The translations under genes were made by a program, and so were the position numbers. 64,000 bases of DNA from Siphonodentalium dalli (taxonomy: Eukaryota > Mollusca > Scaphopoda > Gadilida > Siphonodentaliidae): the NCBI GenBank assembly GCA_032622095.1, contig CP136067.1, positions 128,977,990 to 129,041,989 of the forward strand, read 5' to 3'. This document shows, piece after piece, positions 39,241-51,646 of the stretch. Within the stretch, counting starts at the first letter, position 1, and each line of letters opens with the position of its first letter. The notes below the pieces were generated by a model. The model saw nothing but the letters and a program-made list of their open reading frames with translations, ran no database searches and was not told the origin of the DNA.

Positions 39241-40485
39241 ATTGTCCGTAGTCGTGTGCACACCCCAACGGAAACCCTATAGCCAGGTCCCTGCACATAC
39301 ATATTACATAATAATGATGACAATTATGGATAATTCTGTCGTAAATTGTGGGGGATGGCATAATCTGACAAGACTGTCTTCCTGCCAAAATCGCATTGAA
39401 ATGAAATTGCGGACTGAAAGGGTCTTGAAGTGGTGGCGTCGTGGTTGATGTGAGGTCCAAATTTAGGAACCCCTCTTCCCCATCAGCATAACGTCTATCA
39501 GGTCTTCCATGATAACAACGAACTGAATTTCCACCACATATGACCTGGCATTTATACCTGTATTGCCATAATATATCACGAGAATCCCGGGTCGTACGTT
39601 GTTACTGGTCGAATTATTGACAATAGGAACAGGTCATGATTATCGCATTGTTGCAAATGAGACGAATAGTGAAGTATTAAGGGAATGTATACCAAACACA
39701 CGCTTTGAGTTGTAAAAGTGGTTCAAAATAATGATGGTACGTGTTCGTCAAAACTCTTACGCGTAGTCGTTTTGCGAAAGGACTTTTTGGCCATACGGAT
39801 AGACTTACGACTACGAATAGCTATCCGTATTCGTAATCGTAAACGTGAGGATGCGAAAGGTCTCTGTTGTTACTAATACATCATATAGTAACAAGTTCGT
39901 GAACGGTTCTCAGGTCCTCAATGTTGGAGATGATTCAGAGATTATGCCCTTAATTTGTGAGCGGCATATGGAATTGATCTTTTACAAATTAGACAATTAG
40001 TTATCAGCAAATTGTTCGTCGACATGAATCGCGAGAATCTTGCCAAACACAAAGCATTTAGCTTTTACTTGATACCAACATAATTGCTGCGAGTGCCAAG
40101 CACGACTGTCTCACAAACGGACTCGTAATATATAGTCAATTCAGGTCAATTCGTAATATATAGTTAATTCTGCGAAACGGTTTTTGGACCGTCCAAACAC
40201 AAAATTACGACGAGATTCACCGAATCTCAACCGAGTCCTCCCCCACAGCGGTCGCGTCACGATACATTCCTCTGAGGAACGGACGAGCCCCCCCCCCAGA
40301 ACCAGAGGGTGAGAGATGTGAGGGCTCACTGGCATTGGAAATTTTAGTACCAGAACGTGCGCAGCATACAGAGGAGGCATGTTTATTATCTGAGCAGATA
40401 CAATGTGTTATTCGTCAACGTTTCGTAAATACATATTGTTCCACGATATACAACAAGTGTGATGCAGCCTGTTGGACTTGAGTGG
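39241..40485. other. No gene recognised; foldback near 39770-39866
   Basis: Near 39770-39866 ttgcgaaagga, catacggatag and inverted partners ctatccgtat and gcgaaaggtct form a foldback whose outer sequence matches the inverse of 37838-37880. Open frames in the region have no supporting motifs. Confidence 0.5.
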
Positions 40486-40489
40486 TATA

Positions 40490-40940
40490 GGTTACACTGG
40501 TGTAAATGTTTTCCATAGGCCTCAGTGCTAACGTTTTAGCGTATAGTGTTGGCAATATAAATGTTGGGTCCAAAATTTTCTTTAAATCTGAAAAATTGAC
40601 ATTTTGGGAAACTTTTTACACAAAAAAATCATGTCTGTCTAGCAGGGAATTCGCCTTTAAATCTTATGTTTTCGTAACTAGTGTCAGAACCGCATAAAAA
40701 AATACAGTCATATTTTAGACCACACCAAAAAATTCAAACTTCACTACAAAGGGTTAATTCCTTTGCCAATGGTTATTTTACCTATGGGAAATCATAGGGA
40801 AGAGGTGTGATGATTTTTTTATGTGAAAAGCACACACGGCTATTGACCAATCAGGGCCCAGTGTCTATTTTATTCTCTCCTATATATTCCTCCCGCATCC
40901 GCTAGATGTCACTCGGAACCTTATTTACACCAGTGTAACC
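40490..40940. mobile_element. TIR element B, array 2 copy 1 (left edge)
   Basis: The copy is 451 bp with perfect 18-bp inverted ends. Its left flank is TATA. Confidence 0.88.
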
Positions 40941-41842
40941 TAAAGCGATAGCCCGCTTTTTCGCGGAATAATTGTAACTCCCTACATTTCTTCAGAATTG
41001 CCCATCAATGGAAAAAATGTGTTCAAAAACAATATCACTTCTGTGGTTCTTTATTTATCACACACAATTTAACCCCACCCCCTTTAACACATTATTCATC
41101 AAAAAAGCACAATTTTCCACCACCAGTCATGTTCAGGCCCCATTTTCACTCAGTTTTAGGGGTCTGGTGTTGCAAACTTGGATCAGCTATGGAAGACTGT
41201 ACAATATTCTTTCCATGAGAGAACTTCTGGTGATGTGAGGTCATTGAGTCCAGATCTGATCAGCTGAGCATCAAGCGCATGACTTTATCAGCACATTGAA
41301 GAATAAAATATGACATTTTCAGGTCTGCAAGGGTGATCCAAGATAACTGGATGTGGGTGTATATTGAATTAGTTGAATAAAGATATGCTCTCTTTGAATT
41401 GCTGAAGCATTTTCTTAAATGTGTCCAAGTTTTAGTGCTATTAACCTTCAAATGACCATACCCACCAGTGGAAATGACACACTTTTATGATATATATCTG
41501 TATATCACTGGCTATAAAATCCAAAATACTTGTTAGATTAGGTTCTTATAACAATTGATATATGTGTCGTTAACATGCTCATGTTATGGGTCATTTGCAT
41601 TATCATGTGACTATTACCACCTTGAAATTTTTTGAAAATACCTTGAAAAATTGGCATTTTTTATGAAAAATCTTACTATTTTTTTGGCTGATGTAAGTGA
41701 AAGAAGACATCAGCAGCAAGAATAGCCACACCAAGCATGAGATATTCATTGGACTGAAAGACCAGGCTCTGTAAAATGCATTAAAATGCTTTAAAGTGAC
41801 TCCCAGGAATCAAAAATGATAAAAAGCTATTTTTTCCCTTTA
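40941..41842. repeat. 902-bp spacer of array 2, unit 1
   Basis: The spacer begins TAAAG and ends CTTTA. It differs from array 1 spacers by about ten fixed changes, for example cacttctgtgg, ttaacacatta and ccaccaagcatg. Confidence 0.8.
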
Positions 41843-42293
41843 GGTTACACTGGTGTAAATGTTTTCCATAGGCCTCAGTGCTAACGTTTTAGCGTATAGT
41901 GTTGGCAATATAAATGTTGGGTCCAAAATTTTCTTTAAATCTGAAAAATTGACATTTTGGGAAACTTTTTACACAAAAAAATCATGTCTGTCTAGCAGGG
42001 AATTCGCCTTTAAATCTTATGTTTTCGTAACTAGTGTCAGAACCGCATAAAAAAATACAGTCATATTTTAGACCACACCAAAAAATTCAAACTTCACTAC
42101 AAAGGGTTAATTCCTTTGCCAATGGTTATTTTACCTATGGGAAATCATAGGGAAGAGGTGTGATGATTTTTTTATGTGAAAAGCACACACGGCTATTGAC
42201 CAATCAGGGCCCAGTGTCTATTTTATTCTCTCCTATATATTCCTCCCGCATCCGCTAGATGTCACTCGGAACCTTATTTACACCAGTGTAACC
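41843..42293. mobile_element. TIR element B, array 2 copy 2
   Basis: The copy is 451 bp with flanks TTTA and TAAA. Confidence 0.88.
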
Positions 42294-43195
42294 TAAAGCG
42301 ATAGCCCGCTTTTTCGCGGAATAATTGTAACTCCCTACATTTCTTCAGAATTGCCCATCAATGGAAAAAATGTGTTCAAAAACAATATCACTTCTGTGGT
42401 TCTTTATTTATCACACACAATTTAACCCCACCCCCTTTAACACATTATTCATCAAAAAAGCACAATTTTCCACCACCAGTCATGTTCAGGCCCCATTTTC
42501 ACTCAGTTTTAGGGGTCTGGTGTTGCAAACTTGGATCAGCTATGGAAGACTGTACAATATTCTTTCCATGAGAGAACTTCTGGTGATGTGAGGTCATTGA
42601 GTCCAGATCTGATCAGCTGAGCATCAAGCGCATGACTTTATCAGCACATTGAAGAATAAAATATGACATTTTCAGGTCTGCAAGGGTGATCCAAGATAAC
42701 TGGATGTGGGTGTATATTGAATTAGTTGAATAAAGATATGCTCTCTTTGAATTGCTGAAGCATTTTCTTAAATGTGTCCAAGTTTTAGTGCTATTAACCT
42801 TCAAATGACCATACCCACCAGTGGAAATGACACACTTTTATGATATATATCTGTATATCACTGGCTATAAAATCCAAAATACTTGTTAGATTAGGTTCTT
42901 ATAACAATTGATATATGTGTCGTTGACATGCTCATGTTATGGGTCATTTGCATTATCATGTGACTATTACCACCTTGAAATTTTTTGAAAATACCTTGAA
43001 AAATTGGCATTTTTTATGAAAAATCTTACTATTTTTTTGGCTGATGTAAGTGAAAGAAGACATCAGCAGCAAGAATAGCCACACCAAGCATGAGATATTC
43101 ATTGGACTGAAAGACCAGGCTCTGTAAAATGCATTAAAATGCTTTAAAGTGACTCCCAGGAATCAAAAATGATAAAAAGCTATTTTTTCCCTTTA
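42294..43195. repeat. 902-bp spacer of array 2, unit 2
   Basis: The spacer is nearly identical to unit 1 and carries the gtcgttgacatg variant. Confidence 0.8.
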
Positions 43196-43646
43196 GGTTA
43201 CACTGGTGTAAATGTTTTCCATAGGCCTCAGTGCTAACGTTTTAGCGTATAGTGTTGGCAATATAAATGTTGGGTCCAAAATTTTCTTTAAATCTGAAAA
43301 ATTGACATTTTGGGAAACTTTTTACACAAAAAAATCATGTCTGTCTAGCAGGGAATTCGCCTTTAAATCTTATGTTTTCGTAACTAGTGTCAGAACCGCA
43401 TAAAAAAATACAGTCATATTTTAGACCACACCAAAAAATTCAAACTTCACTACAAAGGGTTAATTCCTTTGCCAATGGTTATTTTACCTATGGGAAATCA
43501 TAGGGAAGAGGTGTGATGATTTTTTTATGTGAAAAGCACACACGGCTATTGACCAATCAGGGCCCAGTGTCTATTTTATTCTCTCCTATATATTCCTCCC
43601 GCATCCGCTAGATGTCACTCGGAACCTTATTTACACCAGTGTAACC
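43196..43646. mobile_element. TIR element B, array 2 copy 3
   Basis: The copy is 451 bp with flanks TTTA and TAAA. Confidence 0.88.
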
Positions 43647-44548
43647 TAAAGCGATAGCCCGCTTTTTCGCGGAATAATTGTAACTCCCTACATTTCTTCA
43701 GAATTGCCCATCAATGGAAAAAATGTGTTCAAAAACAATATCACTTCTGTGGTTCTTTATTTATCACACACAATTTAACCCCACCCCCTTTAACACATTA
43801 TTCATCAAAAAAGCACAATTTTCCACCACCAGTCATGTTCAGGCCCCATTTTCACTCAGTTTTAGGGGTCTGGTGTTGCAAACTTGGATCAGCTATGGAA
43901 GACTGTACAATATTCTTTCCATGAGAGAACTTCTGGTGATGTGAGGTCATTGAGTCCAGATCTGATCAGCTGAGCATCAAGCGCATGACTTTATCAGCAC
44001 ATTGAAGAATAAAATATGACATTTTCAGGTCTGCAAGGGTGATCCAAGATAACTGGATGTGGGTGTATATTGAATTAGTTGAATAAAGATATGCTCTCTT
44101 TGAATTGCTGAAGCATTTTCTTAAATGTGTCCAAGTTTTAGTGCTATTAACCTTCAAATGACCATACCCACCAGTGGAAATGACACACTTTTATGATATA
44201 TATCTGTATATCACTGGCTATAAAATCCAAAATACTTGTTAGATTAGGTTCTTATAACAATTGATATATGTGTCGTTGACATGCTCATGTTATGGGTCAT
44301 TTGCATTATCATGTGACTATTACCACCTTGAAATTTTTTGAAAATACCTTGAAAAATTGGCATTTTTTATGAAAAATCTTACTATTTTTTTGGCTGATGT
44401 AAGTGAAAGAAGACATCAGCAGCAAGAATAGCCACACCAAGCATGAGATATTCATTGGACTGAAAGACCAGGCTCTGTAAAATGCATTAAAATGCTTTAA
44501 AGTGACTCCCAGGAATCAAAAATGATAAAAAGCTATTTTTTCCCTTTA
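43647..44548. repeat. 902-bp spacer of array 2, unit 3
   Basis: This spacer matches unit 2 at the distinguishing site (gtcgttgacatg). Confidence 0.8.
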
Positions 44549-44999
44549 GGTTACACTGGTGTAAATGTTTTCCATAGGCCTCAGTGCTAACGTTTTAGCG
44601 TATAGTGTTGGCAATATAAATGTTGGGTCCAAAATTTTCTTTAAATCTGAAAAATTGACATTTTGGGAAACTTTTTACACAAAAAAATCATGTCTGTCTA
44701 GCAGGGAATTCGCCTTTAAATCTTATGTTTTCGTAACTAGTGTCAGAACCGCATAAAAAAATACAGTCATATTTTAGACCACACCAAAAAATTCAAACTT
44801 CACTACAAAGGGTTAATTCCTTTGCCAATGGTTATTTTACCTATGGGAAATCATAGGGAAGAGGTGTGATGATTTTTTTATGTGAAAAGCACACACGGCT
44901 ATTGACCAATCAGGGCCCAGTGTCTATTTTATTCTCTCCTATATATTCCTCCCGCATCCGCTAGATGTCACTCGGAACCTTATTTACACCAGTGTAACC
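44549..44999. mobile_element. TIR element B, array 2 copy 4
   Basis: The copy is 451 bp with flanks TTTA and TAAA. Confidence 0.88.
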
Positions 45000-45901
45000 T
45001 AAAGCGATAGCCCGCTTTTTCGCGGAATAATTGTAACTCCCTACATTTCTTCAGAATTGCCCATCAATGGAAAAAATGTGTTCAAAAACAATATCACTTC
45101 TGTGGTTCTTTATTTATCACACACAATTTAACCCCACCCCCTTTAACACATTATTCATCAAAAAAGCACAATTTTCCACCACCAGTCATGTTCAGGCCCA
45201 ATTTTCACTCAGTTTTAGGGGTCTGGTGTTGCAAACTTGGATCAGCTATGGAAGACTGTACAATATTCTTTCCATGAGAGAACTTCTGGTGATGTGAGGT
45301 CATTGAGTCCAGATCTGATCAGCTGAGCATCAAGCGCATGACTTTATCAGCACATTGAAGAATAAAATATGACATTTTCAGGTCTGCAAGGGTGATCCAA
45401 GATAACTGGATGTGGGTGTATATTGAATTAGTTGAATAAAGATATGCTCTCTTTGAATTGCTGAAGCATTTTCTTAAATGTGTCCAAGTTTTAGTGCTAT
45501 TAACCTTCAAATGACCATACCCACCAGTGGAAATGACACACTTTTATGATATATATCTGTATATCACTGGCTATAAAATCCAAAATACTTGTTAGATTAG
45601 GTTCTTATAACAATTGATATATGTGTCGTTAACATGCTCATGTTATGGGTCATTTGCATTATCATGTGACTATTACCACCTTGAAATTTTTTGAAAATAC
45701 CTTGAAAAATTGGCATTTTTTATGAAAAATCTTACTATTTTTTTGGCTGATGTAAGTGAAAGAAGACATCAGCAGCAAGAATAGCCACACCAAGCATGAG
45801 ATATTCATTGGACTGAAAGACCAGGCTCTGTAAAATGCATTAAAATGCTTTAAAGTGACTCCCAGGAATCAAAAATGATAAAAAGCTATTTTTTCCCTTT
45901 A
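45000..45901. repeat. 902-bp spacer of array 2, unit 4
   Basis: This spacer matches unit 1 at the gtcgttaacatg site and has one private change (ggcccaattttc). Confidence 0.8.
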
Positions 45902-46352
45902 GGTTACACTGGTGTAAATGTTTTCCATAGGCCTCAGTGCTAACGTTTTAGCGTATAGTGTTGGCAATATAAATGTTGGGTCCAAAATTTTCTTTAAATC
46001 TGAAAAATTGACATTTTGGGAAACTTTTTACACAAAAAAATCATGTCTGTCTAGCAGGGAATTCGCCTTTAAATCTTATGTTTTCGTAACTAGTGTCAGA
46101 ACCGCATAAAAAAATACAGTCATATTTTAGACCACACCAAAAAATTCAAACTTCACTACAAAGGGTTAATTCCTTTGCCAATGGTTATTTTACCTATGGG
46201 AAATCATAGGGAAGAGGTGTGATGATTTTTTTATGTGAAAAGCACACACGGCTATTGACCAATCAGGGCCCAGTGTCTATTTTATTCTCTCCTATATATT
46301 CCTCCCGCATCCGCTAGATGTCACTCGGAACCTTATTTACACCAGTGTAACC
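45902..46352. mobile_element. TIR element B, array 2 copy 5 (right edge)
   Basis: The copy is 451 bp. Its right flank is TATA, matching the left flank of copy 1. Confidence 0.88.
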
Positions 46353-46356
46353 TATA

Positions 46357-47186
46357 ACGATGCTATGCAGTCAATTATATTCATCAGTCGCCAGTGTAGC
46401 GGAGCTGCGTATCTTTAAAATACTGACGCATGGAATTTGACGAATCGGACGAGCTGTCAGTCTTATCAATCTTGGGAAAGGTCAACATACGCAGACGTGT
46501 GATTAAACTATATATTTATTATTGCATTGCAATTGTTGCGAGAGTGAGGTCTACATAGAATAATGGAATATACACTGCTATAGTAGAATGGCTATGGTGA
46601 CTGAACTATCAGAGCTGGACATAAACTGCTTTGGAAGAATGGCTAGGATGAGTGACTGAACTATTAGTGCCGGATAAGTTTGAGTAAAAGTCTATTTTTT
46701 TAAAAGCTCACTGTGTCAGCATAAACATAAAGACCTAATCATTTATGTTCATCTTAAAGTCATACTTAAATGCACCTAAGTACTTAATACATCTTGTGGA
46801 GAAACGTTTGGCAGTTTGTCGACCTATTTCTATCATAATAATTTCAGGACTCTGTAAACAATAAAATAAGTGATAACTGTGAAAACAATTTCTTTCGTTT
46901 AACATACAGTAGTTACCATTTATTTTCTGTTTACGGAGCCATCATAATAATAATTATTATTTCGAAGAAACAGACGTTCTAATAGCTGCCGAATGTCTCT
47001 GTCGTATTTTTACAGTGTTTATTTTAACAGTGCAGGCCTAGGTACATGTGCACTATATGTATAACATAGCTTGTATTTTCATACCAACTGACAGAGGGAA
47101 CACATGTATCTGTTTTCAGGGAGGGCATGAACTAGTTGTATTTGTCCAACATTGAGTCTAGTTAGTCCAAACTGGAGAAAGCCACA
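46357..47186. other. No gene recognised
   Basis: The sequence is AT-rich with a short diverged repeat (agaatggctatggtgactgaa / agaatggctaggatgagtga) near 46586-46660. Confidence 0.5.
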
Positions 47187-47668
47187 TGTGACCCGCCATA
47201 TCAAATACAGTCGTAAGTCGGGATTTTTTTACCCTGTGCCAATGCATTCTCTTATATATGCGAGTCGACCATAGGTCGCCTCGCATATATGGGCATTTTT
47301 CAAAACAAGTGGCCTATTTCTGTCCATCACCATTTATTGTTAGAAAAGTTTATTAATGATCACATTTTTTTATTTTGAGATATAATATGGGATGGGGTCG
47401 ACTTGTGGCAGACCCTATATCATCCGCTCCTTGATATCTCTACAATCCAGAGGCTCGTAATATGGCAAAAATGGCCAATTATGCCTGTCCCATTTTCCGA
47501 AATCTCCCCAAAAACAGACATTTTTGTATAAAATATGACCATTAAATACCACTTTATTAGACAATTTGCATCATATGTAACACGCCTGATCATAAAATCA
47601 CAAAATATGCACAATTTTTACCAAGTCAAGTAACATAATTTAGGTCACAAAACTGTCCCACGATTGGT

Positions 47669-48279
47669 GGTCCCTACTGTTACCAAGAGAGAAACACATA
47701 ATACAACAGTCCTGGCATTGGCGAATGAGGAAGTGCAAATTGGTTTCCAGTACTACTCATCAATACACATGGCTAAACAACTGTTATCCGCTGGTCGGTG
47801 CAATTAATTTGCCCGTAATTGACATTATCATTCATCAGACAGTACGTTGGGAGTGCGTCACTACTGTTACCGTACCGATAGATACAGGTCTGTGAGTTTA
47901 TTATTACACAAATGTTTCTCTTCTTAGTTTTGTCCAATGTGATCCCCGTGAGGCAACACATACATTTTGTTACATAACAATGGACGACCGGTGGGAATCC
48001 CCTTTATAAACCCGAAACGTCCCTACTGTTACCGTCCATACTGTTACCTTTTAAATTATAACAGTAGGGAACACTTTGGTAACAGCATGGACAAAATTTA
48101 AAAAAATGGCATGGGTAAATATAAGTATTAGTTTGCATGTCGTAATGATTTTGACATCACCATGCGCTGGTTCCTGGCTTATAACATCAATATTTTCACA
48201 GCTTTTACTCATCATTTCTGTTTCAGTCAGATAAAGATGGATGTAGTAACAGCAGAGACATTGCGGTAACAGCAGTGAC
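47669..48279. promoter_or_regulatory. Left subterminal cluster of the GTCCCTACTGTTACC motif
   Basis: Forward copies lie at 47670-47684, 47857-47871, 48019-48033 and 48034-48048. Reverse copies lie near 48060-48070, 48078-48092, 48246-48259 and 48265-48279. The invariant core is CTGTTAC. Forward copies come first, then reverse copies. Confidence 0.7.
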
Positions 48280-48969
48280 AATAGATTACACAGTTGTTAT
48301 TTTTGGCAGTGAATTGACATATATTTGTATTTCCTTGCAGAACGCCTTCCATTTATGTCTTCCACACACTCATTTTGATATAGAATGTTTTCTATTATAC
48401 TTGATTGAGATCCAGTACAAGAAAGTATACGTGCTCATTTGCAATGATCAAACTGTTTTCACATAAATTCACTTAGGACCAATTCTCATGCCCAAACACA
48501 AACCCGTGTAAACTGTCAGATATAAACACACACCTGATCAAATGGTCCTGCTAACATGCTATGATGCTGGTAGACCTGCTGATATGCTATGATTTAGAAA
48601 ACTCACGAAATTGAATTACTGCGGCCATGCACAAGGTCCATGTATGTGAAAAGTCATTTAATTGTGAGGTACTATATTCTAATTCAAAACAAAGTATCTC
48701 CATCATTCCGCAGCGATTCCATTATTCATCTACGACATACACGAACTATACAGAGTTTACTATAATCAGTATTTAACGAGACCGCTACTCGTGTGTATAC
48801 AAATAGCAATGAGCAAACGGTGTTAACTGGATATTAGCTATCAACATACTAGTAGTAAAAGGTGCACTACCATTGTACATGACCACCTGCCATGCTGCAG
48901 AAGTCAGAAGTTGTTCAATCTAAACCTGTCTAGTAACCAAATCAAAATCTATTTTAAAGCCATTTACAG

Positions 48970-50031
48970 CAGGTGGGGGGGGGGGGGGGGGGGGGGGTCT
49001 GCATTTTTTTCCGAAAACTAGGCGGGTGTGTGGGTGAATCTTTCAGCAGCCCGATTGACACATTTTTCCTGGCCCTGCAATTGTTATCCTCGAGTCAATT
49101 GTCTTCAAAATGATGGGACAAAAGGTTTTAAGAATGCTTCTATTACATGTATCTAAAAGGTATGTACTTAACTATTGGTAGGGGGGTTTGAGTTCACCAT
49201 CAGTTAATAATGAGGGATGACAACAAGTGGCAATAAAAATGTCAGCTTGCTAAATGTTTTCATCAAGGATCTAGCAATGCACATTGACACGGAAAGGCTC
49301 AGATTAAAAAAGTTATAATTAAAATGATTTATTCAATCTGATATAAATGAAAACAACACAAAAATAGATTCTTAAAAAAAATGTAAACTCTTCACTGAAC
49401 TCTTCAAATAAAAAATAGAATATTCTAAAAACCATAATAAAATAAAACAAAGGTGTTAGAACTAACTTTGACCGATTTCAACGATATTCGGTATATAGAT
49501 CTAGGGTCACCTCTAGATGGGAGTTGCCAAATTTGAATGACTTTTTTTTATGAAAAATATGACCGCTGGCAGCCATCTTGAATTTTGCTCTTTGTATGAC
49601 CAAATCCTTTAGCGCACTTTGCAGGTTACATTTCTCATCCAATCGTCACCAAACTTCATATGGATCTTCGAGGTGACCTCTAGATGGGAGCCTCCATGTT
49701 TTCCCCAAAATTTGTTTCAAACAAACATTGCCATCTTGGACTTTAAATGTCAATCCATCAGCATACCATACAGCCCACATTTATTGGAGACTTGTTTTTA
49801 AACATTACAGTCTTTTTGGTAAATAAAAGAAGGAATGCTTCTATAATCATTATATGGAACATTGATCAGATAAGATCATGAGAACTGAGTAAATAGTCAT
49901 TTGAAGCAGTTTGGAGGTGTGGATCCCTATCACAGAATGGGAAAAAAATTAGGGGATGGTGAGTACCAACAGGGCAGAAAAATAAAAAAGCGCCTGGCGT
50001 CCGGAATTTTTTTCCTGCCCCCCCCCCCCTG
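48970..50031. mobile_element. CAGG-ended element, family E relative, inside the 4-kb transposon
   Basis: The element is 1062 bp. It starts CAGGTGGGG plus a G-run and ends in a C-run and CCCTG. TTACAG occurs on both sides (7 bp with one mismatch, TTTACAG/ATTACAG). Subterminal inverted blocks (ctgcatttttttccg, ccggaatttttttcctg) agree. The interior carries two gccatcttg phrases typical of the family. Confidence 0.75.
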
Positions 50032-50379
50032 ATTACAGTGGAATTTCAAACAAAACGTATTTTGTTCACGATACGAATGATGTACGCATGTATGCGTCGG
50101 ACGAAGGTAATTTGATCAACATTTGCGCAGGGTGGCAATGAACATCGTGCGAAATGTATTATTGTATTATCATTTCGATACTATATTTAAACACAATGTT
50201 CATGTGTGTCTTGCTTATTGTCACTCTGTATTGTATCAATATGCCATTACCAGTATGTGATCTCTGTGTATAGTTAAAATTGTCACACAGTTCTGCAATA
50301 ATACATCATACGAAAAATAAATCCACGGTTATATTCTGACAACAAATATGAATTGCCAATATGCTATAGTTACGCTAAT

Positions 50380-51100
50380 GTCCTTCCTGTTACCGGAGAC
50401 CAATTGCGGCGTGTATGTCATAAATTTAATCAATTGCACCTATATTTGACGATCAGAACATTGCTTTTAGGTATCATATGCCGGGTCGCATACTATATTG
50501 TGTTGTTGGTCACATTTGGTATGTGTGTGTCCTTCCTGTTACCACCAGTCCTTCCTGTTACCAAATGATAGGCTAATATGCATCAGACTATCGTTTAATA
50601 CATTTTGTTTCCAGGTCTGGTATGCATTTGGTCCAGTTGGGTCCCGTTCACTTATGGAAAGTGACATTTTGTTTTATTGTTGGAAATAATGTTTCCACAA
50701 GTTTGTTCATAATAAAACTGTCCCTTATGTTACGTCAAGTGTCTCTCCTGTTACTGGCTTGTCCCTTCTGTTACCATCGAGTTTTTCTGTCGTATCGAGA
50801 TTAATTTGAATTGTATTCCCTCATTGTGGAGTATTTACCTTAATCTTCGGAAAAATATATGGCCATAATCAAACAGAAATTCACATCATTCCAGGTCGAG
50901 AAAACTCTATACCTGGATATCGGAAATTTATGCATAACACATATACATTATCATAACTCGTTATACTCATCATATTTTGGTGTTTATTTTTGCAAATTCT
51001 GATTACCACACAATGCACATGTTGCGCATATGTTATTTTCCACCTCTATATCAATCAAAATCATATTTACATTGAAAAACATAATGGCAACAGTAGGGAC
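50380..51100. promoter_or_regulatory. Right subterminal cluster of the GTCCCTACTGTTACC motif
   Basis: Forward copies lie at 50380-50394, 50529-50543, 50548-50562, 50720-50734, 50741-50755 and 50761-50775. A reverse copy lies at 51086-51100. Here the usual form is GTCCTTCCTGTTACC. The open frames over this stretch are short and overlapping, with no recognised domain. Confidence 0.7.
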
Positions 51101-51646
51101 ACTAGATGTGTGTGCATCGTCATTGGACCTTATTCGGACAGGATTTAGGGGTGATTAAGGTTGCATTTTACTATCCTCTGATCTACTGGATACACTCAAC
51201 CACGAAAAGCGGCTAAAATGTGTTCTCGCGTTGAAATAATTTTTTGATTCTTGAATACCCAAATCGGCCACATTTTTTGAAAAATGCCCATATAAGAGAA
51301 TGCATTGGCCTAACAATTTTTTTTCATTTTTTTTAAATAAATGTTTCTTACAATTTTTAGGACATAAAATAAAAAACATCCATTACCTTGCAGGGAGCCC
51401 CACACATATATAGAATCATATAGAACAGTGTCGTCTGCTCATGTTTGTCTGGGGCTCTGTATGGGTGAAATTATAAAATTGTTAAAGAATACAAGAACAA
51501 ATTTGTAAAATTGTAAAAAATTGTTACGCCAATGCATTCTCTTATATATGCGAGGCGACCTATGATCGACTCGCATATATAAGAGAATGCATTGGCACAG
51601 GGTCAAAAATCCCGACTTACGACTGGATTTGATATGGGGGGTCACA

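Larger units (their letters stand above)
40490..46352. repeat. Composite array 2: five TIR elements B separated by four 902-bp spacers
   Basis: The period is exactly 1353 bp. The array begins and ends at element ends and is flanked by TATA at 40486-40489 and at 46353-46356. Internal copies are flanked by TTTA and TAAA, as in array 1. Units are almost identical. A G/A variant (gtcgttaacatg or gtcgttgacatg) occurs as A,G,G,A across the four spacers, which suggests local duplication. Confidence 0.94.
47291..51289. mobile_element. 4.0-kb DNA transposon with 4-bp ATAT duplication, family I
   Basis: The left end is GGGCATTTTTCAAAA, followed by a gtggcc-attt block. The right end carries the inverse of both. 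ATAT is duplicated at 47287-47290 and 51290-51293. No transposase was recognised, and it contains a family E-like insertion at 48970-50031. About 15 copies of a 15-bp motif close to GTCCCTACTGTTACC lie in two clusters, 47669-48279 and 50380-51100, leaving the centre free. Multiple subterminal motifs of this kind could be transposase-binding sites, which is inference. Confidence 0.87.
47187..51646. mobile_element. TA-type hairpin MITE, family D, copy 3, split by a 4-kb insertion
   Basis: The left part (47187-47290) carries the family end and most of the first hairpin. The right part (51290-51646) resumes at the same point of the hairpin and runs to the other end. Removing 47291-51289 and one ATAT gives an element of about 457 bp, like copies 1 and 2. 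The left flank is CA, the right TA. Confidence 0.88.

Noticed and set aside
16263-46109. Short frames repeated in every unit of arrays 1 and 2
   Set aside because: Their repetition follows the 1353-bp period, and differences between arrays show no bias against amino-acid change.
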